A DNA stretch of 64,000 bases from Prinia subflava (Eukaryota; Chordata; Aves; Passeriformes; Cisticolidae). Below, piece after piece: positions 1-14,097 of this stretch. Numbering within the stretch: position 1 is the stretch's first letter; every line of letters begins with the position of its first letter. The DNA lies in NCBI RefSeq assembly GCF_021018805.1, contig NC_086248.1, positions 25,800,922 to 25,864,921 on the forward strand, given 5' to 3'. The notes under the pieces are model-generated. The model made no database searches and had not been told where the DNA came from. It saw only the letters and a program-made list of their open reading frames with translations. Made by a program: the position numbers and the translations under genes.

Positions 1-1869
1 AACACTTCAGGCTGCAGAAGTGCACCACTGAGCTTTTTCCAAAGTGCACAAGTAAGTTTATACTGAGCATACTCACAGGTATGGAAATAGGTACCGAGAC
101 TACAACACTTAAAAGCACAATCAACATTTGGCTAATTGAGCTTATTACTCCCACAGATACACAATTTACCGGTCACAGTAATAAACACCATCTGCTCTTT
201 GCTAACTGGCAGCAACCTCACAACTTTTTCTAACTTGAAGAGTTTGTAATGTTAAATGAGTATCTAAAGAAGTAGGAAAACAGTGGGACTTCATGCACAT
301 CATCTTACTCTTACTGAACTGACTATGATTTTATATTATGTGAAAGATTTCTCTTTGCCAGATGATGTATTTGCCAACATAAGCTCTAAGTCAACAAGAA
401 CCAGGATAAGTTAGGGTTGAATACCCAACCATAAAAATAATGCATCTTTCCCATGTATGTTAGTGGACTACTCAAATATAGCATAAAACACAAATTTCTG
501 AACAGTCAAGGAAATTATAACAAGAGTTAATTTGGACCCAGTGTGTTAATGGACTGATTTAACATACATGCATACAGTATCTAATTTTGTAGAAAACATT
601 GTATTAAATCACAAATGGCTTATGTTAATCTAATTAAAAACTCTGTTAGTCAACTTGATTTTGCCTTTTGCTGCTGGAAGTAATTATACTTACAGCAGCA
701 TTTAAGTATCAATTTACATATACTGAACACTATGCAAACGATTTTATTGTCAAGTCACATCCATAGTCAAAGCAAAGCATTACTTTAAAGCGATTGACAC
801 ATGCAAACTCACATAGCTCTGTGGAAATTAAACGAGCCTGTGAAAGCACTCCAAAATATTTTATGAAACTCAGGTTCTTTCACTTCCTCTGCTGCATTTT
901 CTATACTGCCTTTTTTTTTTGTCGTTCTTTGTTACTAAGGGCAAATTCAAGAAATTAATTTTTTTTTCCATCTCATTATCTTCTACTTCCACTATACTTG
1001 GAGAAGAAAATCAAGTATATTTCAAGATTTTTTAATAAATTGTTGGCTGACCTGAGACAGTAATGCAAAAAAATATTTAAAGAGGAGCAAAGCATTCCAA
1101 AACAACATTGGCAAGGAGGAAACAGTTAAGACTCAGTTAATTCAAAGACTCAAACTGCTGCTGAATTCTGTTCCCAAACAGCTCAGATAAGACATCAGAC
1201 AGATGTCTAATTTTATTGCAACCATAATTCAGGTGAAAATAATACAAATTTCAGAGAACAGATATTGTGCTCTACTTGTCCGTTCAGTGAGATGTGACAG
1301 AACAGAATACAAACTGGGACAATGCAGGATAAATACCATTAAGTAAATTGCTACTGTTCATGAGCTGATTCTCAAAAGCCACCTCCCGTGGCAATCTGTT
1401 CAAAGAGCAGACTGCACACTAACTGAATAGACTCTTTTTCTTCTTTTTTTTTTCTCCTCACAGTGATGAGCTTACAGAAAGAAAATAGCCAGAATTAACT
1501 CCATTATCTGGCAGAGAGCTTTCCCTTAGTTTATGTGGGTAACATACTGGGCTCAGAAAGAGCACGTCCATTCTCCAAACTGGAAATGCCCCAACTTGCA
1601 TTTTAACATGCAGACCAGAGGACCTACAGAGCCTCCTCCTCCACAGTACACAGGACTAATTGCAATAGTAGTAACCAATGCAGCTGACACCTGATTGTAC
1701 ATTTCATTTAACTCTGCTGATTGCAACCCCAGATTTAAAACATATAGACAGTAATCACTCTGTAGTTTGCTAGCAATGTAACAGATTTTCTAACTGTAAA
1801 GAATCAATCACTGTGCTAAATAGGTATACAACAAATGTGACTTTTCCCTCCCATTATCAGCATTTGGTT
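1..1869. other. Intron, nothing recognised
   Basis: AT-rich single-copy-looking DNA with short T runs. No element or coding signal is seen. Confidence 0.6.
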
Positions 1870-2335
1870 GTTGGAGTGCATCCAGAGGAGGCCATGAAGC
1901 TGATCAGGGGCTGGAGCACCTCTCCTATGAAGACAGACTGAGAGAGCTGGGGTTGCTCAGCCTAGAGAAGAGAGGGCCCTGGGGAGACCTTAGAGCAGCC
2001 TTCCAGTTCCTGAAGGGACCCTACAAGAGAGAGGGAGAGGGGCTATTTACGTGGGCATAGAGTGACAGGACAAGGCAGAATGGCCTTAAACTGAAAGAGG
2101 GTAGATTAAGATCAGATATAAGAAAGAAAGTCTTCACTGTGGCAGTGGTGAGGCAGTGGAACAGGTTGCCCAGAGAAGCTGTGGATGCCCTAGCCCTGGC
2201 AGTGTTTGAGGCCACGCTGGATGGGGCTCTGAGCAACCTGATCAACTGAAAAGTGTCCCTGTCTGGCAGGCGGGTTGGAACTCTAAGGTCTTTTCCAACC
2301 CAAACTATTCTATGATTCCATGACTCCATGATTTG
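1870..2335 (+). mobile_element. CR1 LINE 3' end
   Basis: Classic bird CR1 tail: ggctggagcacctctcctatgaaga near the left end, then the agaaagaaagtcttcactgtg and ggaacaggttgcccagagaagc blocks. It ends in the ttccaaccc...tctatgattcc terminus. It is 5'-truncated and lacks a usable reading frame. Confidence 0.95.
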
Positions 2336-5300
2336 TAAATGTTCATAATTTCCAAGCTGACAGCTCATAGCACTCAGTAATCGCAACTCAGAAAATCAAC
2401 TCATTCTCTTTAAAAAAAATAGAAATTACTGAGTTTTATAGCATTTGAGCATCAAAAGAATCCAAAAGCCTGAGAACTCATTTGTAATACTCTGCTGATG
2501 TCATTCTCTTGCAAGCAACATAACTGTGCTTCAAACTTCATTAACATAACACAGAAAAAAGTACTTTCAGGACAACACCTTGAAAGACCAAGACATACAG
2601 TATGTGACAAATGAGATGGCAAGCATGAGCTGGAGGGCCTGAGTGGCTTTGAATAATGCAGGCTGTAATACATAACAGTCTTGCCACTGACATACAAAAA
2701 CTCCTGGGTGAACAAAACTGTGGTTTGGATGCCTCTACCTGATAAAATATTAAATGATCTGCTATTTTTTTCACTTGTACCTTTTTACTTACTCTTTGAT
2801 CCTGGGCTAAGATCTGACTCACACTTAAAAGAATATTATAGAAGCAATATTGAATTCTCCTTTAACACAAGAATTAGAAATGCCTCAGGTATATTTAATA
2901 ATGATCTGGTTTTAACTTAATATTTATTCCATCATAATTACCTTGCTTTAGCACATCTACAGCCTTCAAGAAGGATGAATGTGTTTGCAAAATACATATT
3001 AAAGAGAGCCACCAATATGAAGGCAGTGAGTATTTTTGATTCACCTTGTCAAGATAGTATGTTCCAAGCTCCAGCTTGTCAAGGGAACTGGGAGTGCTCT
3101 CCTGGAAGGGTTCAAGTGACACAGTTAGCCACACCCAAAGAATAGACTTGGTATCTAGGAAGATGATTCAGGCTTTGAAACTCACTTTCACAGTTGTGTG
3201 ACTGGTCTACATGATGAATTTCAGGCACATCAGTCCCGTTTCCACATCCTTCTCTACCTGGAGCTGCTGTTCATCTCCAGTTTAACTGCCTCATTCATTC
3301 AGTAACTGTGTGAACTTTGGGATCTCACACACATTCACATTTACAAAAGTCATAAATTCCAGTTCTGGTGCTCAGTGTCTAGGTCCTGCAATGAACAGAA
3401 GAACAACTACTAATCCTCTTGGGGAGCCTGCATCCTCCAGTACCCTTTCATGTTCCTCAAGAAATCACGGCATTCAAGTGTTACAACTGAGAAAATGTTT
3501 TGATTTGCAACCCTCAGCATTTATACTCCCTGTCTGCCTGCAAATGCAACAGCCACTAAAATGAACTAAAACAATGACAGCAATATGTGACAAAACCATG
3601 TGAAACAATAAGGAAAATTAACTTCCAGCAGACACTGAGCGGAAATGTAAGTGCAAGTTTACGTGGAATATTATATTCTGTGTAAATCTCAAAAGTGCTT
3701 TAAAGCTTTTTATTTGATAAAGACCATATATGTCTCTAACATTTAGGTTATAGCAAAGTAGAGGAAGCAAACTGATACATTCTTAAAGGTAAAAACTAAG
3801 GATTTGTTCCATGTGTAATTTACTGGCAATGTTTTCCCACAAATTTATTTACAAAACAATTCTATTCCCCTTAAAACTGAATCCACCTATAAATAACATT
3901 GTACCAAAATAAGAACAAACCACTGCACTTCAACCTGCAGCAACAATGAAATCAAAGGACAACCACTCACTCATGTAGTCTTCTCCATTTAAAACACAAT
4001 ACAATGATGCTGACAACCAAGCAAATGCATCCTCACACTGATAGCAATATCCTCAAAATCACAAAGTGGTATATATACTTACATCACTAGATTAATACGA
4101 GAAACTGCTTTATAAGAAGATTATTTATTTCAATATCAGTGCATTACATCAAATTTCATGTAAAGCAATTAAATTCATAGAGATTTGCCTCAGATGACAA
4201 CTTTCATCTTTGCCACATCTTTACTTATGGCATGTGGCATTCTACATTTTTCTAATTACAACAGAAAATGTATGTTTCCGAGTGCATTGTAAAAGTGTAA
4301 TTTCCAGACTAAGGTTTGTCAAATGCTTGTAGATGCAGAGTATGGGTATTGTATGTTTGGTTATTCTTAGGCCTGTACATCACCCACCTACAATAATGAA
4401 AGCAGCTGTCTCGATCTTTAGCAAAGATTTGCTAAAGATTGAGACAGCCTTTTGCTCCCTTAATCTTTAGCAAATACAAAAGAAATTAACTCCATGCTTG
4501 CTAAAAAGTATGGATGCCCAAATCCTAGAGGGGCTTTCAGCTGCTGAATTCCTGTGTCACAGCAGTCAAGTCTGGTGAGCCTAGAACTTCATTATTCTCT
4601 TGGAAATATCACAGAATATTTATAACCGTGACATGGACAGAGACCTGTTCTGGTGGCTCTGAGGAGAATGTGCATCCTGCAGACCCTGTAAGTCTGTGCA
4701 GACTCCAGAGGCACACTAGCAGCGGCAATTTGGAGTCCTTACATTAAAAAAAGAAACAGCCCAGGGATGCAGGACAGAATTTCCAGAGACAAAATGTAGG
4801 TCATTTGAGAGCTGAAAGCTGCGACCCGCACGGCAGCAGCCTTTGCCACATTCTCATTATGGTATGTGCAGACTCAGAGAGAAGGGCATGATCTCAGACC
4901 AAGTTACAACCATGGGCTGGAACAGCAGTGTCAGGAGGAAGAACTGGGAAACACTTGGAACTGAGGCCACACCCAGGGTGGGAAGGGTCTGTACAAATGG
5001 AAAAGACTTCCTTTGAAGTACAAGGGATCCAGCTGTGGATATGCCTAAAAATCAGAGATGGCATATGCAGGGTATGGAATAATATTGAACTCAATTTTTA
5101 AATATAAGAAAAAGATCTTTTTAAAATCCAACATTGTATTCAAATAAGGAAAACAAAAATGACCATAAACTACCAGCCTTAAAAAAACCAAGGTCAAATT
5201 TACACAAAGCAAGTAAGAAAAAACTTTGAGGAACAACTTGAAAAAGTATAAAAAAATAAAAAAACTATTCAGAAATTTGGAAGCCAGACAGAAAGCTGGT

Positions 5301-5631
5301 AAAGTTAACAGATGTTCAGGCTATAAAAGGAGGATTCAAGAAAGATGAGGTCAGAACACAAAAATAAAATAGTTTCTTCTCCATCTGGGTTCATAATGGA
5401 GGAAACTGTGACAGGTGGCTGGAAGGAAGACAGTGCAATAAAAATTTTCCAAGAATTTCCAATTAAATTACTACAAATCAGAACAGACAATGTATCTAAT
5501 GAACAGTAAAATAAATACGTTAGGTAAAAAGCTGAGAGATGGCTATTTTAAAGGGAAATAATTTCTCAGGCATCTATGAGTGTTCTCTAAAGAACAAACT
5601 AACCTGGACAAAAAAGTAAACTGATAACCAG
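2336..5631. other. Intron, only the 4.4 kb hairpin
   Basis: Several small open frames (for example 3310-3564 plus) have no splice or family support. A slightly GC-richer patch at 4610-4870 was not identified. Confidence 0.55.
4405..4448. repeat. Near-perfect 21-bp hairpin
   Basis: Arms 4405-4425 and 4428-4448 (gctgtctcgatctttagcaaa against its complement) differ at one base, which still forms a G-U pair in RNA. The loop is only two bases. A further half copy (aatctttagcaaata) lies near 4461-4476. Confidence 0.85.
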
Positions 5632-6148
5632 TGTGGGAAATCAAGGCACTGAAAACTCTCAAAATTTTGTGTATGCAGGAGCAAATACAGTAAAGAATAC
5701 AGGGTTCGACCTGAGGCCTTGGAAAAGGCTTCCAAATGTAGAGACCATAAGCAAGAATGTGGGTTTGTAGTTTAGACAGACATATTAAGCTAGGTAGTGG
5801 AAAGTTTTAGAGTTTAAAGTTAAGACACAGAAGTAGTTATAAAGGTAATAAGAAGTTTTAAGGTGTAGTCCTGTAGGGTTGTGTGTCACTACATGATTGG
5901 ATAAAAAGGTCCACAGTGTTGCAGGACGTGTGAAACAGTTTAATTAGCCATTGGTGTGAAACTTAGTATGTGTGGCAGTAGATTATTGGCTAATAAACCT
6001 TTAAAATCCCTTGTAACCTATGGTCTTATGACCACTGATCACAAACTCCTGGCATATGCAGTGAAGATGTTCTCACCCTTTGTGAGACTGAAGCAATAAA
6101 TAATACTTTAAACATCTCTCAGTGGTGCTGTCTCTCAAAATCCCGACA
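5632..6148 (+). mobile_element. Solo LTR of an avian endogenous retrovirus
   Basis: Begins TGTGGG and ends CCGACA. It contains AATAAA at 5992-5997 and again at 6095-6100, followed by the U5-like ctctcagtggtgctgtctctc. The flanking hexamers are aaccag (5626-5631) and aagcag (6149-6154), a 5-of-6 match to a target duplication. No internal viral genes are present. Confidence 0.65.
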
Positions 6149-6309
6149 AAGCAGATACCTGATTTCTCAAAAGACCAGGCTGACATGGTATTAGAAGGAA
6201 GAGCCTCTTTTGGAAACAGAAAATGTGTTTAAACACTGGCAAATATTTGTAGTAAATGATCAGTTTTCACACTGGAAGGAAGGTATTAGTTGAGTCGTTA
6301 AGAGATCCA

Positions 6310-6815
6310 GTAGGAGACTGAAGCCAGAGAAAGCAATGAAGAGTGACAAAACAGACTTTACTGATGATGCTAAGCTAAGTCAAGGTTCTGAAGGCTGGAC
6401 TGGCTATAAAAAACTGCATCTTATGACACTTGGTGATAAAATTGCAGCTGAAATTCCATGTTAATAAATGTAAAATAACTTAAAACACATTCCACCTTTA
6501 TAAACAAAAAGATGTGCTGATTCTAAGTCCTTGGAAATTGTATCAGGAAAAACAGGAGCTTGGGGAAACAGGACACCCTTGCAAGCAGCAGTCTCAGAGC
6601 CAGCGTAAGAAATCATTCTGCACAACAGTCCTCCTAATTTGCGTTTTAAGAAAGATTGACCAGAAGATTCACCAGAAGACACTATCCTGAGCTCAGGGCC
6701 TTGTTGCAAGTTGGGGTAATATTCTGGAGATGTATCTCTGCATATTTGACTCTATTCCATTTGGGTTACAGTCACAGTTTCCAGTGTTGGTCACTGCTGC
6801 AAAAGCTAAACCACA
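6310..6815 (+). mobile_element. Old, diverged CR1-like fragment
   Basis: The stretch ..gatgatgctaagc.. followed by acttggtgataaaattgcag and aattccatgttaataaatgt resembles the region between the end of CR1 ORF2 and the 3' tail. Near 6785, ttggtcactgctgcaaaagc matches the later conserved block. Much more decayed than the other copies. Confidence 0.45.
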
Positions 6816-9800
6816 GCAATAGTCATGCAGGAAATGGATTAAAATGTCATTTGAAATATTTAGCACGAGTTTGAAACAGTCAGAGATAGTGAAGCAAGTA
6901 TTATCATCTTTTTATAGGTCACATGCTAAGTTCATCCGGTGTACTGGCACCAAAATGTTACTATGCAAAAAGTGTTAGAAAAAACAAAACAAAACACACC
7001 AGAGTTTTGTTCATACTGTATTATACTGCAAAATTAATTATATTTTTATGCTAAATTTTATTTTGAGATATAATATCATACTCTCAAACTTTAGGCATAC
7101 ATACAGAATTATTTTATTTTAAACATAATTGAAATTTATTAAAAATATATTTTTGAAGTACACTTTGATTCAAATATTAAGCTCTAAAGATGCAGTTTTG
7201 ACAGTGCTATGGAGTCATGTCTAGAAATTCTGTTCAGATGCATGGAGAGCAATTTATAACAGTGATGGCAATTAAATAAATTATATTCTTCACTTAAATA
7301 AATTATCATCTCTGAAAAATTAACTACAATCCATCTATGGTGACATGTTTTCCTCTGCTATTCAGGAAGAAATGTCAATGTGCATTTTTTATTTCATACC
7401 AACAGACTATGACAAATAAATTAATTCCCTTATTTTCTTCACACTGGAACTTATAAAAATAGGCTGAAGGCCTAATCGTACTCTTTTATTTCTCCAAGAA
7501 TTTTCATATTTTTAGGACTAAGAAATGGATGCAATGTAATTAATACGGATGTTACAGAATTATTGTTCAACGCTCTGGTTCTCATACAACTCACGCTTGG
7601 TCTGCTTCATATGGAAAAAAACAAGGAGAGTGAAGAATGGGGTTCTCTCCGTTTTTTCCTATTGATTTACTAAAAGCACAGTGATTAATGATCTGATGTA
7701 TACTTTATAAGAATTAATCTCAAAAAGGTTATTATCCATCTCTTGCAATCTTGATTTTAAAAGATAGCACTTTATAGCCTTGCAGTGTAGATTCAGACTC
7801 AGTAGCTGAACTGAAAGTCGTGTAATTGTGAAATAGCCTTTTCAAGTATTAACATTAATTAAAATTCCTTTTTAAATTTATTACTAAAAAGCATCAAATT
7901 TATTTACAATATGACAGAATTCACCAGGACAGACTGAATAAGTGAACAAGTATTTGCTACTAGATGTAGAGATCAAGGTTTATCTGTAAAATATATGTTT
8001 TTAAAGTATTTATTCTACCTTTATAGAGTTTTGAGGCACTTATAGGCCATAGGCATGAGGTAGCCAGCAAACTCCTGAATAATTATTTTTAAGAAGTTGG
8101 TATAAAGCTATGAAGAACTATCTACTATTAACCATAAAGCAAACAAATTGTTTTAGATAAAATTAGAAGATACAGAGAAGATAAGAAATTAGTCAAAAAG
8201 AAGGTGAGTCAGAGATGTTTACAGCATAGGATTTGTGGAAAGTCTTTAGAAAACATGGCAAAATATTCTTTTACTATCACAATTTCTGCTAATTTGCACA
8301 ATCTGAGTCTACTGCATACTTTGGCAAAAAATGTATGTCATTACATAAAATTAATGAAACATTCAGTATACTGTCACTCCTAATTTTCATATAAATGGTT
8401 TCAAAGTGCTTTTGTAAACTACTAAATGACAACTTGCACAGCTAATCAATATTTTTTGTCTTATACTAGAAGAGATTTTCTAAATACCATTTAGTATACA
8501 GTGGACCCCTATGTATAGAAGTACTCATATCTTAAATTAACTCCATCAAAGATTCCTTACTGTAAGCTCTCATTTTTTTATAAGCAGAGCACAGTCCCCA
8601 TTGACCTGAAAACTAGAAGTAATCAATGTGCCAATGTCTCCAAGCAAAATTTAGTACAGCATCTCTGAAAACAAATCAAGCTCTAAGCAGAAACAGTAAT
8701 TTGTAAGGAACTATAAATACCTTCCCATTCTATACAAAATGGTTCCTTGTAACTGAGATTTCTCTGTACTACTGGAAAACACAAGCCAGAAACAAAAAGA
8801 TTGATTAAAAATATATTGGGCATGTTTTCCCCTTTGAAGTATTCTTTCTTTGCTCTTTGTCTTACTTAGCCTGTATCACTAGCAGTTCTAACACATTTAC
8901 TTAATTACTATGAATCCTTACTTGTTTAAAGTGACTGTACACATCTAAGGAGATCAGTTTTCTTTCAGGTGACTAGGTATTTTTCAATCCCATTATCCTG
9001 TTAAAAAAAAAAGCCCACTACCTATTTAAAGTATTACGCTAGAATACTATTTAGGACAAAGGTCAGAAATAAAGACTCTGCTCTTGCCTTGCCAAGCAAT
9101 TGATTTCTGTTTAAATCCATTTATTCTATTTTGGCACAATCAAAATTAGTTCATATAAATATAAAAAAGGAAATTATAAACTGCCAGGACTTTGTGAGAT
9201 ATATTATACTGGGGAGCAGTGTCCCAAAGGAAATAGTGTATGAACCTTAAACTGGGTGTTTTAGTCAGCATAAAACTTTAGCTGACTAAAATAGACATTA
9301 TAGATATGCAGCAGAGGACTGTTCCCCATGTTTCAAATACTCATGTTGATGCGTTAGACCTCATTTAATTTAAAATAACTGCAATGCAATGACCATGCTG
9401 CCATTTGGATTACGTGTCTGCACAGATTTCAAGGACCCATTTCCATTTCTCCACTCTGGCACAAGTGGGCAGAGGAATTGCTCTCAGTCCCATGGTCAAG
9501 CAGCTCTTGCCTCTGCCTGGACTTTGGAAATTATTAAACTGCCAAGCAGAGAGGGTGGCACAGGCAGCATATGTGCATGAACTCAGTGTCAGGAGACAAA
9601 GCCAGTGCTACAGCTGGACACTGGCAATGCCAGCATCGCTACAATGTTCAAGCAAGGCCCTGGGCCAGTCAGTGAGCCCTCTCCAACAACCTCCAAGCAG
9701 TCCTTGGGAATTAACTGGGACAGGAGTGCTTTCCAAGATGCATTGTTAATGAAGTCATCTTTTTACAGAGACAGGAGAGACAGTGCTAAGGGCATGGACA

Positions 9801-12800
9801 GACCGCACCAGCAGGCTGCAGAGCCAGCAGGAACCGGCACTGCTGCACTTGCCACATCTGCTTTGGTTACAGCTCAAATCCAAGAGCAAAATATTTATCG
9901 CCTCTGCTGTCCTAAAGCTTCATCTTGATTAGATTAATGTTGTAAGACCCCTAAAATCCTGTGACATGTTAGCATTAAAACAGAATTTCCTATAAACAAA
10001 GTCATACAGTGTTTTGGGTATTACACATGAATATTAATCAGTTAAAACTCTGTAAGGCTGAGACAAGACTATTGATTACTATTATAATGCTAAAAGAGGG
10101 CATGAATTTCTTAGCCTAAAGTACTTTTTGAAAACTCTAAGAAAAATAACTTTCCAGACAAATGTAATTAAAGCATTTTGGTTGAAGAATAAAATATGAC
10201 CTTCCCCTTTCTACCCAGCTAAACCAACCACCATGGTGATGGTAGCAGCAGATTGAAAAAGTAATTTGCAGTGCATCACCAAACCTAAGGAGTATTGCAC
10301 CCCCCATTTTACAAATACTTTTTAATGAAGTACACCATCTTATTAAAACCAAGGACTATGTGAAATGAAAAAATATGCAACTCAGTACAAGACACAGAGG
10401 CAAAGACAAAGAATTCTATGGATCAAATGAATGCTAATTAACGTATTTAGGGGAAAAAATGAAGCAATATTTTACAATATCTGAATGACTTACTAGAAAT
10501 ATTTAGATGATTTTGGAAAACTGTGTAGGAGTATATTCTGTCTTCCTGTATGCGCTGGGTATAGTTACTCTCAAGATATCAGTAAAGAAACTTAGAAGCC
10601 ATGGGGTGGAAAATTACGTTTCTTGTCATGGACTATACCCAGGACAAGAGTTAAGGAAGAAGAGAACGTTAAGAGATGGACTGTCCCATGCCAATATTGA
10701 GTCTCTCACTAGAGATTTTGTGTTCTCCAAATCACTTAGGCAAGGAAAAGAGCTTTACTTTGGTCTGGACTTCCAAAGGAACACAGAGACATTTTGGCTT
10801 CATCAGATTACCTGTGGAAAGTGCTATAAACCCACCCTAGGAAATCATGGCAAGACACAGATGGCACTGGGAAGTACCACAGCACTGAAAGCAGCTGCAG
10901 AGCAAACCGCCAACAGGCTGCAGGCGGAAGGCTGAGGCCAGCACCCATGAAGGTGTTGTATCTAGAGCAGCCTGGCACTGATACCAGCCATCACTGCACA
11001 CAGTGCTACTCAAAAATACACCTGAGACAGCCATTCTGGGGACACCTCACAGCTCAGGATCGTGTGTTGCATCACATCTGCTCTGTATTTAAAAAGGCAA
11101 AGAAAATCCAGCATAAACAACGCTAGATGCACCATGGAAGAAGATGCTAGTTAAAAGACTAAGGCTTTGTTTACAGTGTTATTAAAAATGTATTTAAAAC
11201 AAATTATAAAGTGAAGTAGTTAAACTGCATTTAGTTCTTGTTTGGACACATTTACTCAGAATTGATGTGGTCCTAATTTGAATTAACTTCTGAACCAAAT
11301 AAATGTAGAACTAATTGGGACAACAAAATTCATTGCACTTAATTGTCCTAACAATCCCTGAGCAAACATACTCCTTTAATGCCAAGTGTTGAAATCTAAA
11401 TCTTATGTATTTTTTTTAACACAGAGATACTGAACACTTTATAAACCCTTACTGACACTGAAATCGAGGCTGTGTACTGAGCAGGGAGGATTATTCTGCA
11501 GCACTGAGTGACAAATTAACTGTTATTTCAAAGACAAAATATCACCTTTCCACCAGAGCTAAATGGGGAATTTTTCAGCCAGATGGTAGAGATTTCATGG
11601 AGCTACGCTGTGCAACAGAAAATATTTGGGAAAAAATTAATTACAGCACTCACTGCCCTATTAACTGTAGGGTTTGCCAGATTCCTTAACACTTTTTCAT
11701 ATTCACCATATTAACCTCTCCCAAATTCAAAAGTATCAAATATTTTGTTTAAGTAAATTCTTCTTCAGTGAAACAACATAATTATTGAGATGAAGACACT
11801 TTAACATAAGGCAAGCATGCTGTGAGGCTATCCAGCAACGTTAATGGAACTTTTAGGAAGAACAATTTATTTGCAGTAAATGAGGAAGCAGAGAAGTACT
11901 GCTATGATACCTTAAGCTTAAAAAAGACACCATCTTTCTTCCAAACAGCTCATATCCTATAAAAGCCTTTTTACCTGTACTGCACTCCTTAAAGAGCATG
12001 ATTTTCATGACCAAGCAAATTATTATAAATGTTTGCTTTCTTTTCTAAAAGGGGTCTCATGACACTTAGAGAACAAATGTTAAACTGGAAGTAGAATCTC
12101 TCCCCATGGAAACAGGAACAAAACCTGTCAATATGCCATAATGAATGCTACCATGAAAAATGCTTTTAAAAAGCAAATTATCTATCTATCTTTTTCTTGT
12201 TGTTGATTAACCACATTTTACACCACTTTGGGAAATTTAGGTTTTGTTCCAGTTCTAATAACTTTCTAAAAATTTATTCAAAGTAATTTTAAAAGGGAAC
12301 TATTCAAAATAAGTAATTTCTGCTTCATAAGAAATTCCTTAGTTTTTTCGTCTGAGTAAAGCAAAAAAAATAGTGAAACTCAATTATTAAATTACAAAGT
12401 TGTTTATAATCTATTATTCAGGTATTTTAAGAAGGTTCATTATTTGAAAAAATATTTGAAATTTTATTTTCTTTTGTTTAGGTTTACAGTTTTTATTATT
12501 TGACATTATTTATATGTTAAATTTAAATTACGTCTGAGATATTTCCTTAATGTACCTTCTTTTCCAAGAAACAGGTGTTTCCATCGGTACTTGTTAGAAG
12601 CTGTCACAACTTAAATACTACAACAAACATATTTCAAATACGTTTTTGTTCCATGTTCTCAGACAACAACAATGTATTGCTATGAATGATCTAATATATT
12701 TTAAATGTAATTACAAAACTAATTAGAAAGATTTTTCAATATTTTTAGAAAGTAATCTAAGTAGTCTCCAAAACAGGAGAAATACCTTTTTAGCACTTAT
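6816..12800. other. Intron with one GC-richer block
   Basis: Mostly AT-rich. The block 9430-9930 is clearly richer in G and C and holds two overlapping plus-strand frames in different phases. It could be a non-coding exon or an unrecognised old element. Confidence 0.5.
10507..10935 (+). other. Unassigned 142-codon open frame
   Basis: The longest non-repeat frame in the left half, starting in a poor ATG context. It has a hydrophobic start (YSVFLYALGIVTL), then mixed sequence and an Ala-rich end. No domain was recognised, and no splice signals or poly(A) signal fix it. Probably chance, but long for AT-rich intron. Confidence 0.15.
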
Positions 12801-13645
12801 GGAGTGCACCATGATGCCAAACTGGGATGTGCAGTTGACTCTCCTGAGGAACAAAAGGTTTGCAGAGGGGTCTAGATAGATTGAAGCACTGGGATATGAT
12901 TAATGGCATGAACTTTAGCAAGCCAAAGTGTCAGCCTCTGCACTTGGAATGAAGTACTGCTGGTCACAGGTGTAAACTGGGAGAGGAGTGGCTGGAGAGA
13001 AGCTTTGCAGTAAGAGATCTGTGGGTGCTGGTCAGCAGCAGGCTCAGCACAAGTCAGCAGTGCGAGCCTGGGCAGGAGGGCAAACCCATCCCGGGTGTAT
13101 CAAACACAGCCAGTCAGGAAAGGGGACCATGCTGCTGTATTCTGCATTGGTGCAGTGTCTCCTTGAGAACTGTGTGCTGTTCTGGGCCTCAGCTGATCAA
13201 CGATGTGAAGGTCCTCAGATGTGTCAGAGGAGGGCAACAAAGCTGGTGACAGGGATGTCTTAAAGGAGCAACTGAGGACTCTGGGATTGTCAAGCTTGGA
13301 GGAAAGGAGGCTGAAGAGTGACCTCACTGCCCTGTACAGCTTCCATACAAGATAGAGAGGGAGGTGCTGAGCTGTTCTCTCTGATATCCAGTAACAGGAC
13401 CCAAATGACTCAAATGACTCAGGGAATGACTCAAAGCTGTGCCACAGAAGGTTTAGACTAGACATCAGGCAGCATTTCTTTACCAAGAGGGGGGTCAGGC
13501 AGTGGAACAGTGCAGGTGAGTGATGCCCCAAAGCATCAGATCCTTCTTCTGAAAACTGTCCAGAACAGCTGGACATGCTGCTCAGTAAAGCTAATTCCTT
13601 GAACCTTTCCTTCTTTGCATGAAGGAATAGTCTCAATATTTTGAG
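12801..13645 (+). mobile_element. CR1 LINE, about 0.85 kb of ORF2 end and tail
   Basis: Starts in ggagtgcacc and runs through gtgggtgctggtcagcagcaggc, gtgtgctgttctgggcctc, ggagggcaacaaagctggtga and ggtttagactagacatcagg, in the order found in avian CR1. The final terminus is missing. The open frames here on both strands are remnants or shadows of the element. Confidence 0.9.
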
Positions 13646-13735
13646 CATTCCTGACAAGCATGTTTAACCAGATACCAGACAACAAAAAAGCAAGTAATTA
13701 GTGAAGGAACTATTTTATTGTAATGCCAGTGATTA

Positions 13736-14097
13736 TCATAGAATCAGTCAGATTGGAAGTGACCTCCACAATCATTGAGTCCAACCTTTGACCAAACATT
13801 ATCATGCCAAATTGACCATTTCAGCTCTAAGAGCCACGTCCAATCATTTCTTGAAGACTTCCAAGGATACTGACTCCATCACTTCCCTGGACAGACAGCT
13901 CCAATGCCTAAGAACCCTTTCCATGAAAAAATTCTTCCTGATGTCTAACCTGAACCTCCCCTGGTACAGCTTGAGGACATTTCCTTTTGTCCCATCATTG
14001 GTTTCTTGGGGAAGAGGCTGACCCTCGCCTGCGAGGGGCCCAGAGCCAGACACAGTACCTAAAGTGCAGCCTCACCAGTGTCAAGTACAGAGGGAAA
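13736..14097 (-). mobile_element. CR1 LINE 3' end, reverse orientation
   Basis: Begins catagaatcagtcagattgg, the complement of a CR1 terminus, and continues with caatgcctaagaaccctttcc and ttcttcctgatgtctaacctg to gtgcagcctcaccagtg. It lies tail to tail with the preceding plus-strand CR1, about 90 bp away. Confidence 0.92.

Noticed and set aside
13100..13657. 185-codon minus-strand open frame
   Set aside because: It is antisense to a plus-strand CR1 copy and carries no domain of its own.
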